Made by a program: the position numbers and the translations under genes. From contig JAIPGI010000001.1 of the NCBI GenBank assembly GCA_021736215.1, positions 1 through 64,000 of the forward strand: a stretch of DNA of 64,000 bases, written 5' to 3'. The DNA is from Candidatus Altimarinota bacterium (GTDB taxonomy: Bacteria > Patescibacteriota > Gracilibacteria > UBA4473). Below are positions 7,940 through 16,330 of the stretch, one piece after another. Every line of letters begins with the position of its first letter. The first letter of the stretch is position 1. The notes under the pieces were generated by a model, which saw nothing but the letters and a program-made list of their open reading frames with translations, searched no databases and was not told the DNA's origin.

Positions 7940-9958
7940 ATGCTTAAAACATCTCTCTCCCAAATACTGAAAACTACAAAAGCTCATCTAACAAAATTAG
8001 GGAAGTTGGAAGTATATTCCGTAGAAGATCTCCTCAATTTTTTCCCGAGAGCCATTGAATCAACGGAGATAACATCTCATTTTGCAAATATTCAGTTGGG
8101 AGCCAAAAACACTATTTCTGGCCGTTTAACTGATTTCCGAAAAGAAAAAACTCCACGAGGGAAATCTTTAGGAAGAGCCGCATTAATTTTGGATGACGAA
8201 TCAGTGATCGATGTTATTTGGTTCCAAATTCCCTACATTCTTAAAAACCTAAAAGACGAAACTCGCGTTTTTCTTGTAGGGAAAATTGATAGAAATTACG
8301 GGAAAATACAAATCTCAAATCCGGAAATTCACCTCGATGCCAATGTCCATGTAGGAAAACTTCGTGCCATTTATCCCGAATCCCCACCAATTACTTCCAA
8401 ATGGCTTCGAGAAAAAATATCTGGACTTTTGTTATTGGCAAAGGATTTTCCAGAAACACTTCCTCCACAAATCCGAGAAGAAGAACATTTCTTGGGAAAA
8501 TCAGACGCTATTCTTACAATTCATGCACCAGCTTCCGCAGAGATGTGGAATCAGGCACGAAAAAGACTCGGATTCGAGGAAGTTTTTGAGATTCAGACCC
8601 GTGTCATGCGAGAGAAGTTCTTACGTGAGAAAGAGATAAAAAATCCTCATAAAATACAATTCGATGCTGAAGCTACGAAACGAAATCTTGAACTTGTGCC
8701 ATTTACACTCACTCTTGCACAAAAAAAAGTTCTTTACGAAATACTTAAGGATTTTGAACGCGATCGCCCTATGCATCGGTTAATGCAAGGAGATGTTGGA
8801 AGTGGGAAAACGATTGTCGGTTTCTTGGCAAGCCTCCCCATTGTTAAATCGGGAGCACAGGCTGTATTCCTTGCGCCAACAGAAATCCTAGCCAAGCAAC
8901 ATTTTACAAATGCTCTTAAATTTTTCCCTTCACACATATCTATTGAACTCCTTACGGGTTCAGTAACTGCTGGAACCAAGAAAAAAATAAAAACACGACT
9001 TCATAATGGAGACATCAATATTCTCATAGGAACCCATGCCGTCCTCACTGAGGATACAGAATTTCAAAATTTGGGATTTGCTGTAATAGATGAACAACAT
9101 CGGTTTGGTGTCCAACAACGCACCATACTTGCACAAAACCAAGCACATGTTTTGGCAATGACCGCAACACCAATCCCACGGACATTGGCCTTAACGATTT
9201 ATGGAGATCAAGACATCTCTGTTATTAGTGAACTTCCGCCTGGAAGAAAGTCCATTATCACTCGAATAGTAGCCGATCCTAAGACAATTTCTCTTTGTAA
9301 CCATTTTATAGATGACCAGATTACTAAGGGACGACAAATTTTTTGGATATGCCCACTTATTGATGAATCAGATAAAATCGAAGCCAAAAATGTGAAAGAA
9401 GAATTTGATCGGATCGCCCATGAAACTTTTCCGAATCGAAAAGTAGAATTTCTTCATGGAAAAATGCGTCCCAAAGAGAAAGACTCTATTATGACGCGCT
9501 TCCGAAACCACGAATTTGACATCTTGGTGTCTACATCGGTGATAGAGGTTGGGGTAGACATTCCAAATGCCACCGTTATGGTTATTGAAAACAGTGAACG
9601 ATTTGGACTTTCACAACTCCATCAATTTCGAGGACGCATCGGAAGAAATGAATTCCAAAGTTATTGCTTTCTTATGGTTGGAAAACCTGATGATGCTAAC
9701 AAGCAAAGGCTACGTGCTCTGGAAAAATCGAATAATGGACTTTTCCTTGCAGAAATAGATCTGAAACTACGGGGCATGGGAGAGTTGTATGGGGTTCGTC
9801 AAAGCGGTATTCCCGATTTCAAATGTGCTGATTTAAACGATCTCGAAATGCTTCAGAAAGCTCGTGACTGGGCCATAAAAATACTCAAAGAAGATCTTAA
9901 TCTTTCTGCATATCCACTCCTCAAGAAGAGAATTGAACAAGAAACAGTATATTTCTAG
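7940..9958 (+). CDS. recG: ATP-dependent DNA helicase RecG
   Basis: This is a 672-residue protein, the usual size. It has an N-terminal wedge/OB domain (about 55-170), Walker A GDVGSGKT at 284-291, DEQH box at about 384-387 followed by RFGVQQR, motif III TATPIPRTL, and motif VI QFRGRIGRNE at about 563-572. The C-terminal segment GMGELYGVRQSG is characteristic of RecG. It remodels stalled forks and branched DNA. A -10 box TACAAT (7924-7929) preceded by TGA (extended -10) lies 10 nt before the ATG. Its 3' end overlaps by 4 nt the convergent gene ending at 9955. Confidence 0.95.
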   Translation: MLKTSLSQILKTTKAHLTKLGKLEVYSVEDLLNFFPRAIESTEITSHFANIQLGAKNTISGRLTDFRKEKTPRGKSLGRAALILDDESVIDVIWFQIPYILKNLKDETRVFLVGKIDRNYGKIQISNPEIHLDANVHVGKLRAIYPESPPITSKWLREKISGLLLLAKDFPETLPPQIREEEHFLGKSDAILTIHAPASAEMWNQARKRLGFEEVFEIQTRVMREKFLREKEIKNPHKIQFDAEATKRNLELVPFTLTLAQKKVLYEILKDFERDRPMHRLMQGDVGSGKTIVGFLASLPIVKSGAQAVFLAPTEILAKQHFTNALKFFPSHISIELLTGSVTAGTKKKIKTRLHNGDINILIGTHAVLTEDTEFQNLGFAVIDEQHRFGVQQRTILAQNQAHVLAMTATPIPRTLALTIYGDQDISVISELPPGRKSIITRIVADPKTISLCNHFIDDQITKGRQIFWICPLIDESDKIEAKNVKEEFDRIAHETFPNRKVEFLHGKMRPKEKDSIMTRFRNHEFDILVSTSVIEVGVDIPNATVMVIENSERFGLSQLHQFRGRIGRNEFQSYCFLMVGKPDDANKQRLRALEKSNNGLFLAEIDLKLRGMGELYGVRQSGIPDFKCADLNDLEMLQKARDWAIKILKEDLNLSAYPLLKKRIEQETVYF

Positions 9959-10503
9959 AATGGAAATTTTTCTTGAAGTGCCGGCAGGAGTTGTTCAGAA
10001 GCATAATATTTTAAGAAAAACATCAGCGGCGAAAATCCCTGATAGGAAAATTCTCCACTCCAGCGTATTTTAGCCTTTCCCTCTGGAGCATCTTCGACAT
10101 GAATCTCTACGTGCCCTTGGATAGGATTTTTATCTGAAGTTTCATACACAATTGATCGTCCTGGCTGAAGTTGCGATATTTTGTATTCCTGTACCTTTTC
10201 TAAAAAAAATAATTTATATTTCATAACAAGTGCGCCTCCCTCTGAAAGTTTTTGCGATGAAAGCTGAACAATCCCATGTGAAGACGAATCAACCTCTGAG
10301 GCAAGACTCCCTGATTGAAACTCCTGGGAAATTTCATCCCAAGCCTGATCTCTCGTCATATTTGTCACTATTTCGTGGGAAAAAGAAAATGTTCGAGTTT
10401 TTTGAAACTGGACATATAAAAGGTAACTCACTCCAAAAATTAAGATAAGTATGAGTGGTGCGATGTTTTTGCGATGACGTATAAATCGAAATCTAATCCA
10501 CAT
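9955..10503 (-). CDS. membrane-anchored SRPBCC/START-like domain protein
   Basis: This is a 182-residue protein. The ATG at 10503 overlaps the end of the upstream gene by 11 nt and is preferred over one at 10542 that lies deeper inside it. A basic N-terminus precedes one helix at about 13-34 (APLILILIFGVSYLLYV). A soluble domain of about 145 residues follows, with a pattern of SRPBCC proteins: MTRDQAWDEISQEF, then strands ending in IRWSGEFSYQG, then a long C-terminal helix (MFFLKYYASEQLLPALQEKF). SRPBCC folds bind hydrophobic ligands; the ligand here is unknown. It is the last gene of the PrgI/TraC-N operon, so a role near that membrane complex is possible. Confidence 0.6.
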   Translation of the reverse strand: MWIRFRFIRHRKNIAPLILILIFGVSYLLYVQFQKTRTFSFSHEIVTNMTRDQAWDEISQEFQSGSLASEVDSSSHGIVQLSSQKLSEGGALVMKYKLFFLEKVQEYKISQLQPGRSIVYETSDKNPIQGHVEIHVEDAPEGKAKIRWSGEFSYQGFSPLMFFLKYYASEQLLPALQEKFPF

Positions 10504-11230
10504 CTTCTGTAATATTTTCTTCCGCCCCGCCAGAAATCGCAAGCTCTTCTAGGGGAGCTAATTTCTGTGTTCGTGCGAGTTGCGGGTTATAAACTTGATA
10601 AAAAAGCTCAATAATTCCTTTGGTAGAAAGTCTTTTCGTAGTAAGTCCACAGTTATCAAGTGAAGTTTGTATAACATTTGCACGAGAATCTAATTCTTTT
10701 TTGAGTTGTTTAAATTCTTTGCGACGAGTGATGATATCCAGAACCGTGTCATCGGGTTGAATATATGATAAAAATTTAGAAAAAATAGATTTTTTTTCTG
10801 CTCTCAATGGAGTTGCGGGAACAACTACAAAAAATCGTTTCTCCATGATGTCCGAATACTCCACGAGCTTTTGAATATACTCGATGTACTCCGCCATTTG
10901 ATTTTTGAGCAAATCATTCTCGATATTTTTCATTCTTCGTTTCAAATCTTCAATGTAATTATCGATATCAAGCTTTCGAGACCGAATAAGGATTTGTGTT
11001 GGAAAATTGAGTGAATTTAAAAACTTTTGATATGAAGAAATGATGGCATTTTTTTCCTCTTCTGATTTGAGATTAAAATTGATAGATGAAACCTCAAAAA
11101 TTGCACGGAGACCCCCGTCACGAAGGATAAGTGTATCATCCCTTACTCCAGCAAATTGCAGGTACCTCTGGGTCGAAAGCGATTTGTTCCCACCTTTTTT
11201 TACTACTGGTTCTGATGAAGATGTATTCAT
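10493..11230 (-). CDS. TraC/VirB4 N-terminal-like protein without ATPase domain
   Basis: This is a 245-residue protein. The region from about 22 (QRYLQFAGVRDDTLILRDGG) through about 150 (RFFVVVPATP) resembles the N-terminal TraC-like domain of VirB4 ATPases, which normally packs on the membrane side of the T4SS motor. No Walker motifs follow; the protein ends in a helical part and an acidic tail. The ATG overlaps the stop of the PrgI gene by 4 nt, an association seen in conjugation-type systems of Gram-positives and CPR. The motor ATPase itself is not nearby. The role in a T4SS-like assembly is inferred. Confidence 0.7.
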   Translation of the reverse strand: MNTSSSEPVVKKGGNKSLSTQRYLQFAGVRDDTLILRDGGLRAIFEVSSINFNLKSEEEKNAIISSYQKFLNSLNFPTQILIRSRKLDIDNYIEDLKRRMKNIENDLLKNQMAEYIEYIQKLVEYSDIMEKRFFVVVPATPLRAEKKSIFSKFLSYIQPDDTVLDIITRRKEFKQLKKELDSRANVIQTSLDNCGLTTKRLSTKGIIELFYQVYNPQLARTQKLAPLEELAISGGAEENITEDVD

Positions 11231-11688
11231 GCGTTTTGAGATTTTTGTTTTTGGAAACTAGATTTTTCCTGATCGAGAAATTCTGCAAGTTGTTCTGCTT
11301 TCTGTGAATCGAAAGTTTTTTCAAAATTTTCTTCTACATTTTTTTTGTTAAGCGATTTAACGGAAACGGTCGTCGAAACAAACGGTTCTCCCGCTCCAGC
11401 GATCCAATATCGTTTACCATTCCGAAAAAATATTTGTTCTACAATCAATGATACAAAATGAAAAAGTTCTATCCCTTTTATTTTAAGAAAAGCAAAGGCA
11501 GCCATAATTGCGGCGGGAAGCCATATAAAAATCATTTCTACTGTATTGAGATCGTATTGTTGCTTCATTTTTACAAAAATCATATACGAAATACCGAATC
11601 CCACCATCAACATGATGAGTTGACGCAGTGTGATAAACCAGAGTATTTGGTCTTCTCGTTGGACATCCTGAGGAACTTTGTATTGCAT
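11227..11688 (-). CDS. PrgI family membrane protein
   Basis: This is a 153-residue protein. MQYKVPQDVQREDQILWFITLRQL is trimmed here to its key part, KVPQDVQREDQI, a PrgI hallmark. Two membrane helices follow (about 22-42 and 50-68), then FRNGKRYWIAGAGEP and a polar, coiled-coil-like C-terminus. PrgI is an inner-membrane component of Gram-positive-type IV secretion systems (VirB3-like position). It heads a three-gene operon with TraC-N and the SRPBCC protein. A promoter TTGTAT-17-TACAAT (11735-11707) gives a short leader containing GAGGAG, one of the few Shine-Dalgarno-like sites in this window. Confidence 0.85.
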   Translation of the reverse strand: MQYKVPQDVQREDQILWFITLRQLIMLMVGFGISYMIFVKMKQQYDLNTVEMIFIWLPAAIMAAFAFLKIKGIELFHFVSLIVEQIFFRNGKRYWIAGAGEPFVSTTVSVKSLNKKNVEENFEKTFDSQKAEQLAEFLDQEKSSFQKQKSQNA

Positions 11689-11706
11689 GATTTCTTACTT
11701 CTCCTC

Positions 11707-11735
11707 ATTGTACCACAAATAAGCCCCAAATACAA
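11707..11735 (-). promoter_or_regulatory. promoter of the PrgI operon, with a Shine-Dalgarno-like leader
   Basis: TTGTAT (11735-11730), a 17-nt spacer and TACAAT (11712-11707) on the minus strand. The 18 nt to the ATG include GAGGAG, so this transcript probably has a short canonical leader, in contrast to the leaderless pattern elsewhere. Confidence 0.65.
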
Positions 11736-11850
11736 GTGGGTGAGAGAGGAAAACGCGGTTATGATTGTGGGCGCAAAAAGGGAACTAATACCAATACTGA
11801 AGAAATACCTTCACTCTTTCGCCACGCCTATTCCCAAAATAAAACTTTTC

Positions 11851-11879
11851 GTAGGGACAGGTTTAAAACCTGTCTCTAC
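11851..11879. repeat. palindrome GTAGGGACAG...CTGTCTCTAC
   Basis: A 29-nt near-perfect palindrome (arms GTAGGGACAGGTTT and AAACCTGTCTCTAC, one mismatch) sits in the 315-bp gap between the PrgI promoter and lysS. A related palindrome with the same GTAGGGACAG end lies inside purH (59514-59545). I see nothing else in this gap except the lysS promoter. Confidence 0.6.
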
Positions 11880-11969
11880 AATAAAAAATACAATTATATT
11901 CATTACTCATTACTCACTGCTCCGCTCCTCCCAAAAAGCACAACGAATACTTCCAAATTTTCTGAAGTT

Positions 11970-11998
11970 TTGCTAATCTGCATGCGATTTTTTAGATT
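11970..11998 (+). promoter_or_regulatory. lysS promoter, leaderless
   Basis: TTGCTA (11970-11975), a 17-nt spacer, TAGATT (11993-11998), then 6 nt to the ATG at 12005. Confidence 0.6.
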
Positions 11999-12004
11999 TT
12001 TTTC

Positions 12005-13507
12005 ATGTCTGAAGAGAACAAACTCATCACCGAACGAAAACAAAAATTTCAAGAATGGCAACGATTGGGATTTGGCTATGCATCAAAATTCGATCGAACT
12101 CATACCAGTGCTCAAGCACGAGTAGCGGTAAGGAAAGCGAAGCTTCGCGATGTTCCCGATATTCTCAAAAAACCAAAAAATAATGCTGCCTTATGTGGTC
12201 GCATCATGAATTTGCGGGATATGGGAAAGTTAACTTTTCTACGAATCCGAGACAACGATGGTGATTTTCAAATCTGTCTTGCCAAAGATGTACTAATGGA
12301 GGGTTACAAAACATTCCTCAGTATTATGGATTTAGGCGATTTTTGTGGATTTGATGGAGAGTTTTTTGTTACAAAACACGGTGAACCGACACTTTTGGCC
12401 GCTACCTACACACCACTATCAAAAACCCTCCGTCCACTCCCCGAGAAATTTCATGGCCTGAATGATCAAGAATCTTGTTATCGACAACGATATCTAGATT
12501 TAACTACAAATCAGGAAACTCTTCGACGATTTCAAATTCGATCACAAGTTATTCAGGAAATACGAAATTTCTTCCTCGAGAAAAATTTTCAAGAAATTGA
12601 AACACGATTGCTCCAACCACAAGCAGGAGGAGCTATGGCGAAAGTCTTTTCAACTCATCATGAGGCATTGGATCACGATTTCGTGCTTCGCATTTCCCTA
12701 GAGTTAGATCTCAAAATGGCGGTTGCGGGTGGTATGGAAAGAGTTTTTGAAATCGGAAAATGTTTCCGAAATGAAGGCATCGACCCTTCTCATCTCCAAG
12801 AATTCACTCTTCTTGAGTGGTACGCCGCCTATAAAGATATGGAAACGAATATGGATTGGACAGAAAGCATGATAAAAAATATTCTTAAAAAAGTACTTGG
12901 GACAACTAAGCTACAAATTTTGGATAAGAATAATAAGCCTGTCATGGTCGATTTCGGAAAAAAATGGCACAAAGCCCGATTTCCAGAACTCCTTAAAAAA
13001 TATGCACAACTTGATATGTTTTCCGCTTCTCGAAAAGAGATAGAATCTGCCGCCAAGAAATGGGAAATGGAAGATAAAGACATTAAAAAAACATCAACGG
13101 GGAACCTTCTTGATCACGTGTATAAAAAATCTGCTCGTCCTCATTTGGTAGAGCCGACATTTGTATTGGATTATCCATCAGAACTCAAACCCCTTGCTCG
13201 CCCACACGGAGATGGTACTGCTGAATGTTACCAACTACTCGTAGCAGGCTGGGAAATCGTAAATGCTTACGGGGAATTAATTGATCCTCAAATACAAAGA
13301 AAGCTCTTGGAAAATCAAGCACGTGCTAAACTCGCTGGAGATGCCGAAACGATGGATGTCAATGAAGAGTTTTTGATAGCCATGGAACATGGTATGCCCC
13401 CTATGACAGGATTTGGACTCGGGATTGATCGACTGGTAACCCTTATCACCGAACAAACAAATTTACGGGATGTGGTTCTCTTTCCTCTTATGCGACCTGA
13501 AAAATAA
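12005..13507 (+). CDS. lysS: lysyl-tRNA synthetase, class II
   Basis: This is a 500-residue protein, normal for bacterial LysRS. The N-terminal OB anticodon-binding domain (about 60-145) is followed by the class II core. Motif 1 region is VIQEIRNFFLEKNFQEIETR (about 180-200), motif 2 is RVFEIGKCFRNEG (about 245-257), and motif 3 is GFGLGIDRL near 475. The segment SHLQEFTLLEWYAAY is typical of LysRS. It charges tRNA-Lys, one copy of which is at 166-240. The ATG at 12005 is supported by the promoter that ends 6 nt before it. A hairpin and T-run follow the stop. Confidence 0.95.
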   Translation: MSEENKLITERKQKFQEWQRLGFGYASKFDRTHTSAQARVAVRKAKLRDVPDILKKPKNNAALCGRIMNLRDMGKLTFLRIRDNDGDFQICLAKDVLMEGYKTFLSIMDLGDFCGFDGEFFVTKHGEPTLLAATYTPLSKTLRPLPEKFHGLNDQESCYRQRYLDLTTNQETLRRFQIRSQVIQEIRNFFLEKNFQEIETRLLQPQAGGAMAKVFSTHHEALDHDFVLRISLELDLKMAVAGGMERVFEIGKCFRNEGIDPSHLQEFTLLEWYAAYKDMETNMDWTESMIKNILKKVLGTTKLQILDKNNKPVMVDFGKKWHKARFPELLKKYAQLDMFSASRKEIESAAKKWEMEDKDIKKTSTGNLLDHVYKKSARPHLVEPTFVLDYPSELKPLARPHGDGTAECYQLLVAGWEIVNAYGELIDPQIQRKLLENQARAKLAGDAETMDVNEEFLIAMEHGMPPMTGFGLGIDRLVTLITEQTNLRDVVLFPLMRPEK

Positions 13508-13537
13508 AAAACCCCCAAACTTACTAGGGATTTTTTA
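13508..13537. terminator. terminator after lysS
   Basis: A-run, CCCCC, an 11-nt loop, AGGG and a T6 run start right after the stop codon. It is similar in design to the terminator at 7306-7340 but has a weaker stem. Confidence 0.5.
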
Positions 13538-13570
13538 AATCTGATTTAAGAGAAAATACTGCTTTTTTAT

Positions 13571-13861
13571 TTATTCAGCAGGAGTTTCCATTGGAGCACC
13601 CTCTTCCATCATGCTTGGGTCTTCCATTGGAATATTTTCCTCTTCCATCATACCTTCGTTGTTCATCTCAACTTCCATAACGGGAGTTTCAACTTCCACA
13701 GCAGGAGTTTCTACTTCAACGGCAGGAACCTCTACTGGGACAGGAGGCATCATTGTTTCTGTTTCTACAGGCATTGTCTCGTCTGTCATAACTTCATCAT
13801 CTGTGACTTGAGTACATGCCATCAAGACGAAACTGAGAACAAGAATAAGAGCGGTTTTCAT
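13571..13861 (-). CDS. acidic repeat lipoprotein
   Basis: This is a 96-residue protein. The ATG at 13861 opens a lipoprotein signal peptide with lipobox LMAC (Cys16). An in-frame ATG at 13906 would spoil the signal and lies over the -10 box. The mature part is almost wholly acidic and low in complexity: Met/Glu/Asp-rich runs and three copies of a VEVETP(A/V) unit. This suggests an extended, surface-exposed tether or a metal-binding segment; no function is known. A strong promoter TTGACA-18-TACAAT is at 13896-13925, giving a leader of about 30 nt. Confidence 0.7.
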   Translation of the reverse strand: MKTALILVLSFVLMACTQVTDDEVMTDETMPVETETMMPPVPVEVPAVEVETPAVEVETPVMEVEMNNEGMMEEENIPMEDPSMMEEGAPMETPAE

Positions 13862-13895
13862 CGTGAAATGGGGATTATGAAATAATACGTCGGCA

Positions 13896-13925
13896 ATTGT
13901 AGCCAAGATTACATTTTATTGTCAA
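13896..13925 (-). promoter_or_regulatory. strong promoter of the acidic lipoprotein gene
   Basis: Consensus TTGACA (13925-13920), an 18-nt spacer and TACAAT (13901-13896) on the minus strand. The start codon is about 35 nt further on, so this mRNA has a real leader. Confidence 0.75.
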
Positions 13926-13953
13926 GGGTTTCGCGAACAATTCGTCGGTTCTT

Positions 13954-16215
13954 TTATTCCGTGACAAATGGAATACAAAGAGGGAAGAAAAACGAACTAC
14001 ACTCTTGTATTGGTAAAACTTCAAAGGTACATCCTAACTCTCCTGCCGATCGATCATACCATCCGTGTTCGACAGCAGACACTGCACATCGCACTCGTCT
14101 CGTGGCACATTCCGCTCCATCAAAATAGATATCATTTCCGATTTCTGGTCCACAGGCATTCGTATCAAAAATTATCTCTGTCATTTCTGGATCAACAGGA
14201 TTCTGTATTTCCGCATCCAATGTTTCATTAGCCTCCAAAGAAGATCCTGTTCCAAAAGAAAAAATGTCTCTAAGTAGTTGAAAACCATCAAATTGAGGTG
14301 GCTCTGGATCAAAAAAATCAATAATTAACTTATTATTTCCTGGAATGGAACAATTTCCAACCTCATCACACACGGAAAACCCTCTTGCTCCAACGGTATT
14401 ACATATTTGAGCATCATTGCAAAAATTTCCCGTAACAAAAAATGGCGTTACGGGGCTAGGATAGCACCCAGAAAGATCGTTTTCACAGGTAATAGTCACT
14501 CCAACTGGTTGATTTGTCCATGAGCTGGGAGTGTATTCAAAACTCAAATCAGGAGGAGTTATATCCATCGTAATATTTCCCTCCCAAGAGGTTTCTACAT
14601 CTAACTGCCCACCCTTGGAAAAAGTAATTTGTGGTGTATAAAATCCATCCGAAAGAGTTCCTGGAATTGTTAATTCAAACGCATAATTTTCACTAGAAAA
14701 AACTCCTGTAGCCGGATCCACATTCACCGTTGCGAGAGAGGATCCTCCGGATTCCGGATAAAAATCTACCGTGATAGAACTTGGAATTCCTCCCCAAACG
14801 GAAAAAAGTCCCATACTGGTGCCATCATCCATGACAGATCCCTGAAAACGAATTTGTTCAAATCCAGTTGTATCCGTAGGATTATATGCCCATCCATCCT
14901 GTGGATAAGTCCATTGATTTACCCATGCTGCATGAACATTTCCCCATCCCCCCAGTACGCATCCAATAATAAAAAAGCCAATTATTTGAGAAAATTTATG
15001 TGATTTCACAAGCCAGAAGATAAGTCCAACAATAACAATAAACCCAAGAACGTAGAGGTAAAGATTATCAGACATAATTCCATAATACAATTTGTAAGCA
15101 GTAGAATCATATTTGAGATGCTCAGTGGTACGAAATTCTTTTTCTTCAATGAGATACCCCTGTCTTAGAAGTTGTACTTTTGCGACTAATTGAGAAGCTC
15201 CTGGTTCAGGAAGAATAAAGGAAAATTCCTCAGAAAAGTCAGGGGTACTCAAAATTACCATTTGCTTTTCCTGGGAAAGAGTATTCTGAATCTGTCCACG
15301 ATAAAGTTGATCCAATACGACCTTTATGGTGAGAGGATTTTGATTTCTCCGAGCCATTCCCGCAACGGAAATATTGACTGTATCACCAGCGTTTAAAAAC
15401 CGCTTCGGAGTAGTCTCAAAGTAGTCGATTTCCCCGAAATCTCCATCTACAAATAATCTCTGCCGAAGTGTCCCCGTAATGGGTTTTCCATTTTCGTCTA
15501 AGAGCCTTGCTTCGATGACATATGTTTCTGGCACCTTTGGTACATCAAAAAGAACGTTTATATTTGTTTTCTGATTAGAAATGATTTCTTGTGATTTTCC
15601 CTTTTGAGAAGAAACGAGCGCTCCTCCTGATACATGTTCAAAAACATCGATTTGCGGTTGCACTCGAATGGTAATTTCCGGTTGTACCATCTGGGTTTCC
15701 GTTCCTTCATAAAAAGCGACAAAATTTACACTTCCCTGATCTTCTGTTTTTAATTCAAGATTAGCTATTTTGGTAACCGATTCCTCTTTTTGAAGAGTGA
15801 ACTTTCGTGATCCCCGAGCAATAAGTTTTCCTCTCTGATCTTCGAGGAAGACTCTTAATTCGAAAATTCCAGATAAATCATTTTTTACAAAATCATGAAC
15901 AAAAGGAATAAGTACCTGATTATCTCCTTGCGAAGTAGAAATAACAAAATCTTGTTTCCAAGGAATTTCTTGTGAAAAAACTTCAGCATCGTAATTATCA
16001 ATCACCTGAAATGAAACTTTTTGGATTGCTTTTACTTGATCAGGCTTAAGTGATTTTCCCCAAACATCCGCCTTCATAACAGAATCTTTTATTTCAACAC
16101 GAACATCTACAGGCGAGAGATAAACTGTTTTTATCTTCTCCGCAAAAGCCCCTCCTCCAAAAACTCCCAAGAAGGCCAAAACAAGGAAAATAACAGTTGA
16201 ACAAGTCTTTTTCAT
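13954..16215 (-). CDS. large secreted/membrane protein that looks like two exported proteins fused
   Basis: This is a protein of about 753 residues, started at the ATG at 16215 because it opens a signal peptide (ending GAFAEK). The first 375 residues form beta-rich, Ig-like extracellular domains. A stop-transfer helix (about 384-404) is followed by the loop KSHKFSQ and a second hydrophobic stretch (about 411-428). That stretch ends VHAAW like a signal peptidase site. The remaining 325 residues are again extracellular in character, rich in Pro, Gly and Asn, with many cysteines near the end. The two halves could be processed into separate surface proteins. No family is recognised. The downstream lipoprotein gene has its own promoter. 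A divergent FecR-type gene starts 115 bp upstream. Confidence 0.6.
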   Translation of the reverse strand: MKKTCSTVIFLVLAFLGVFGGGAFAEKIKTVYLSPVDVRVEIKDSVMKADVWGKSLKPDQVKAIQKVSFQVIDNYDAEVFSQEIPWKQDFVISTSQGDNQVLIPFVHDFVKNDLSGIFELRVFLEDQRGKLIARGSRKFTLQKEESVTKIANLELKTEDQGSVNFVAFYEGTETQMVQPEITIRVQPQIDVFEHVSGGALVSSQKGKSQEIISNQKTNINVLFDVPKVPETYVIEARLLDENGKPITGTLRQRLFVDGDFGEIDYFETTPKRFLNAGDTVNISVAGMARRNQNPLTIKVVLDQLYRGQIQNTLSQEKQMVILSTPDFSEEFSFILPEPGASQLVAKVQLLRQGYLIEEKEFRTTEHLKYDSTAYKLYYGIMSDNLYLYVLGFIVIVGLIFWLVKSHKFSQIIGFFIIGCVLGGWGNVHAAWVNQWTYPQDGWAYNPTDTTGFEQIRFQGSVMDDGTSMGLFSVWGGIPSSITVDFYPESGGSSLATVNVDPATGVFSSENYAFELTIPGTLSDGFYTPQITFSKGGQLDVETSWEGNITMDITPPDLSFEYTPSSWTNQPVGVTITCENDLSGCYPSPVTPFFVTGNFCNDAQICNTVGARGFSVCDEVGNCSIPGNNKLIIDFFDPEPPQFDGFQLLRDIFSFGTGSSLEANETLDAEIQNPVDPEMTEIIFDTNACGPEIGNDIYFDGAECATRRVRCAVSAVEHGWYDRSAGELGCTFEVLPIQECSSFFFPLCIPFVTE

Positions 16216-16330
16216 TTTGATTTTGATATTACTGATTTGCAGTGTAAGGCTTTTCCAAAAAAAATTCAAAATTTCAAAATTAAGAAAAGATTTGCCAATT
16301 TTCTAAAATTCTTCAACAATACTCTTCGTC

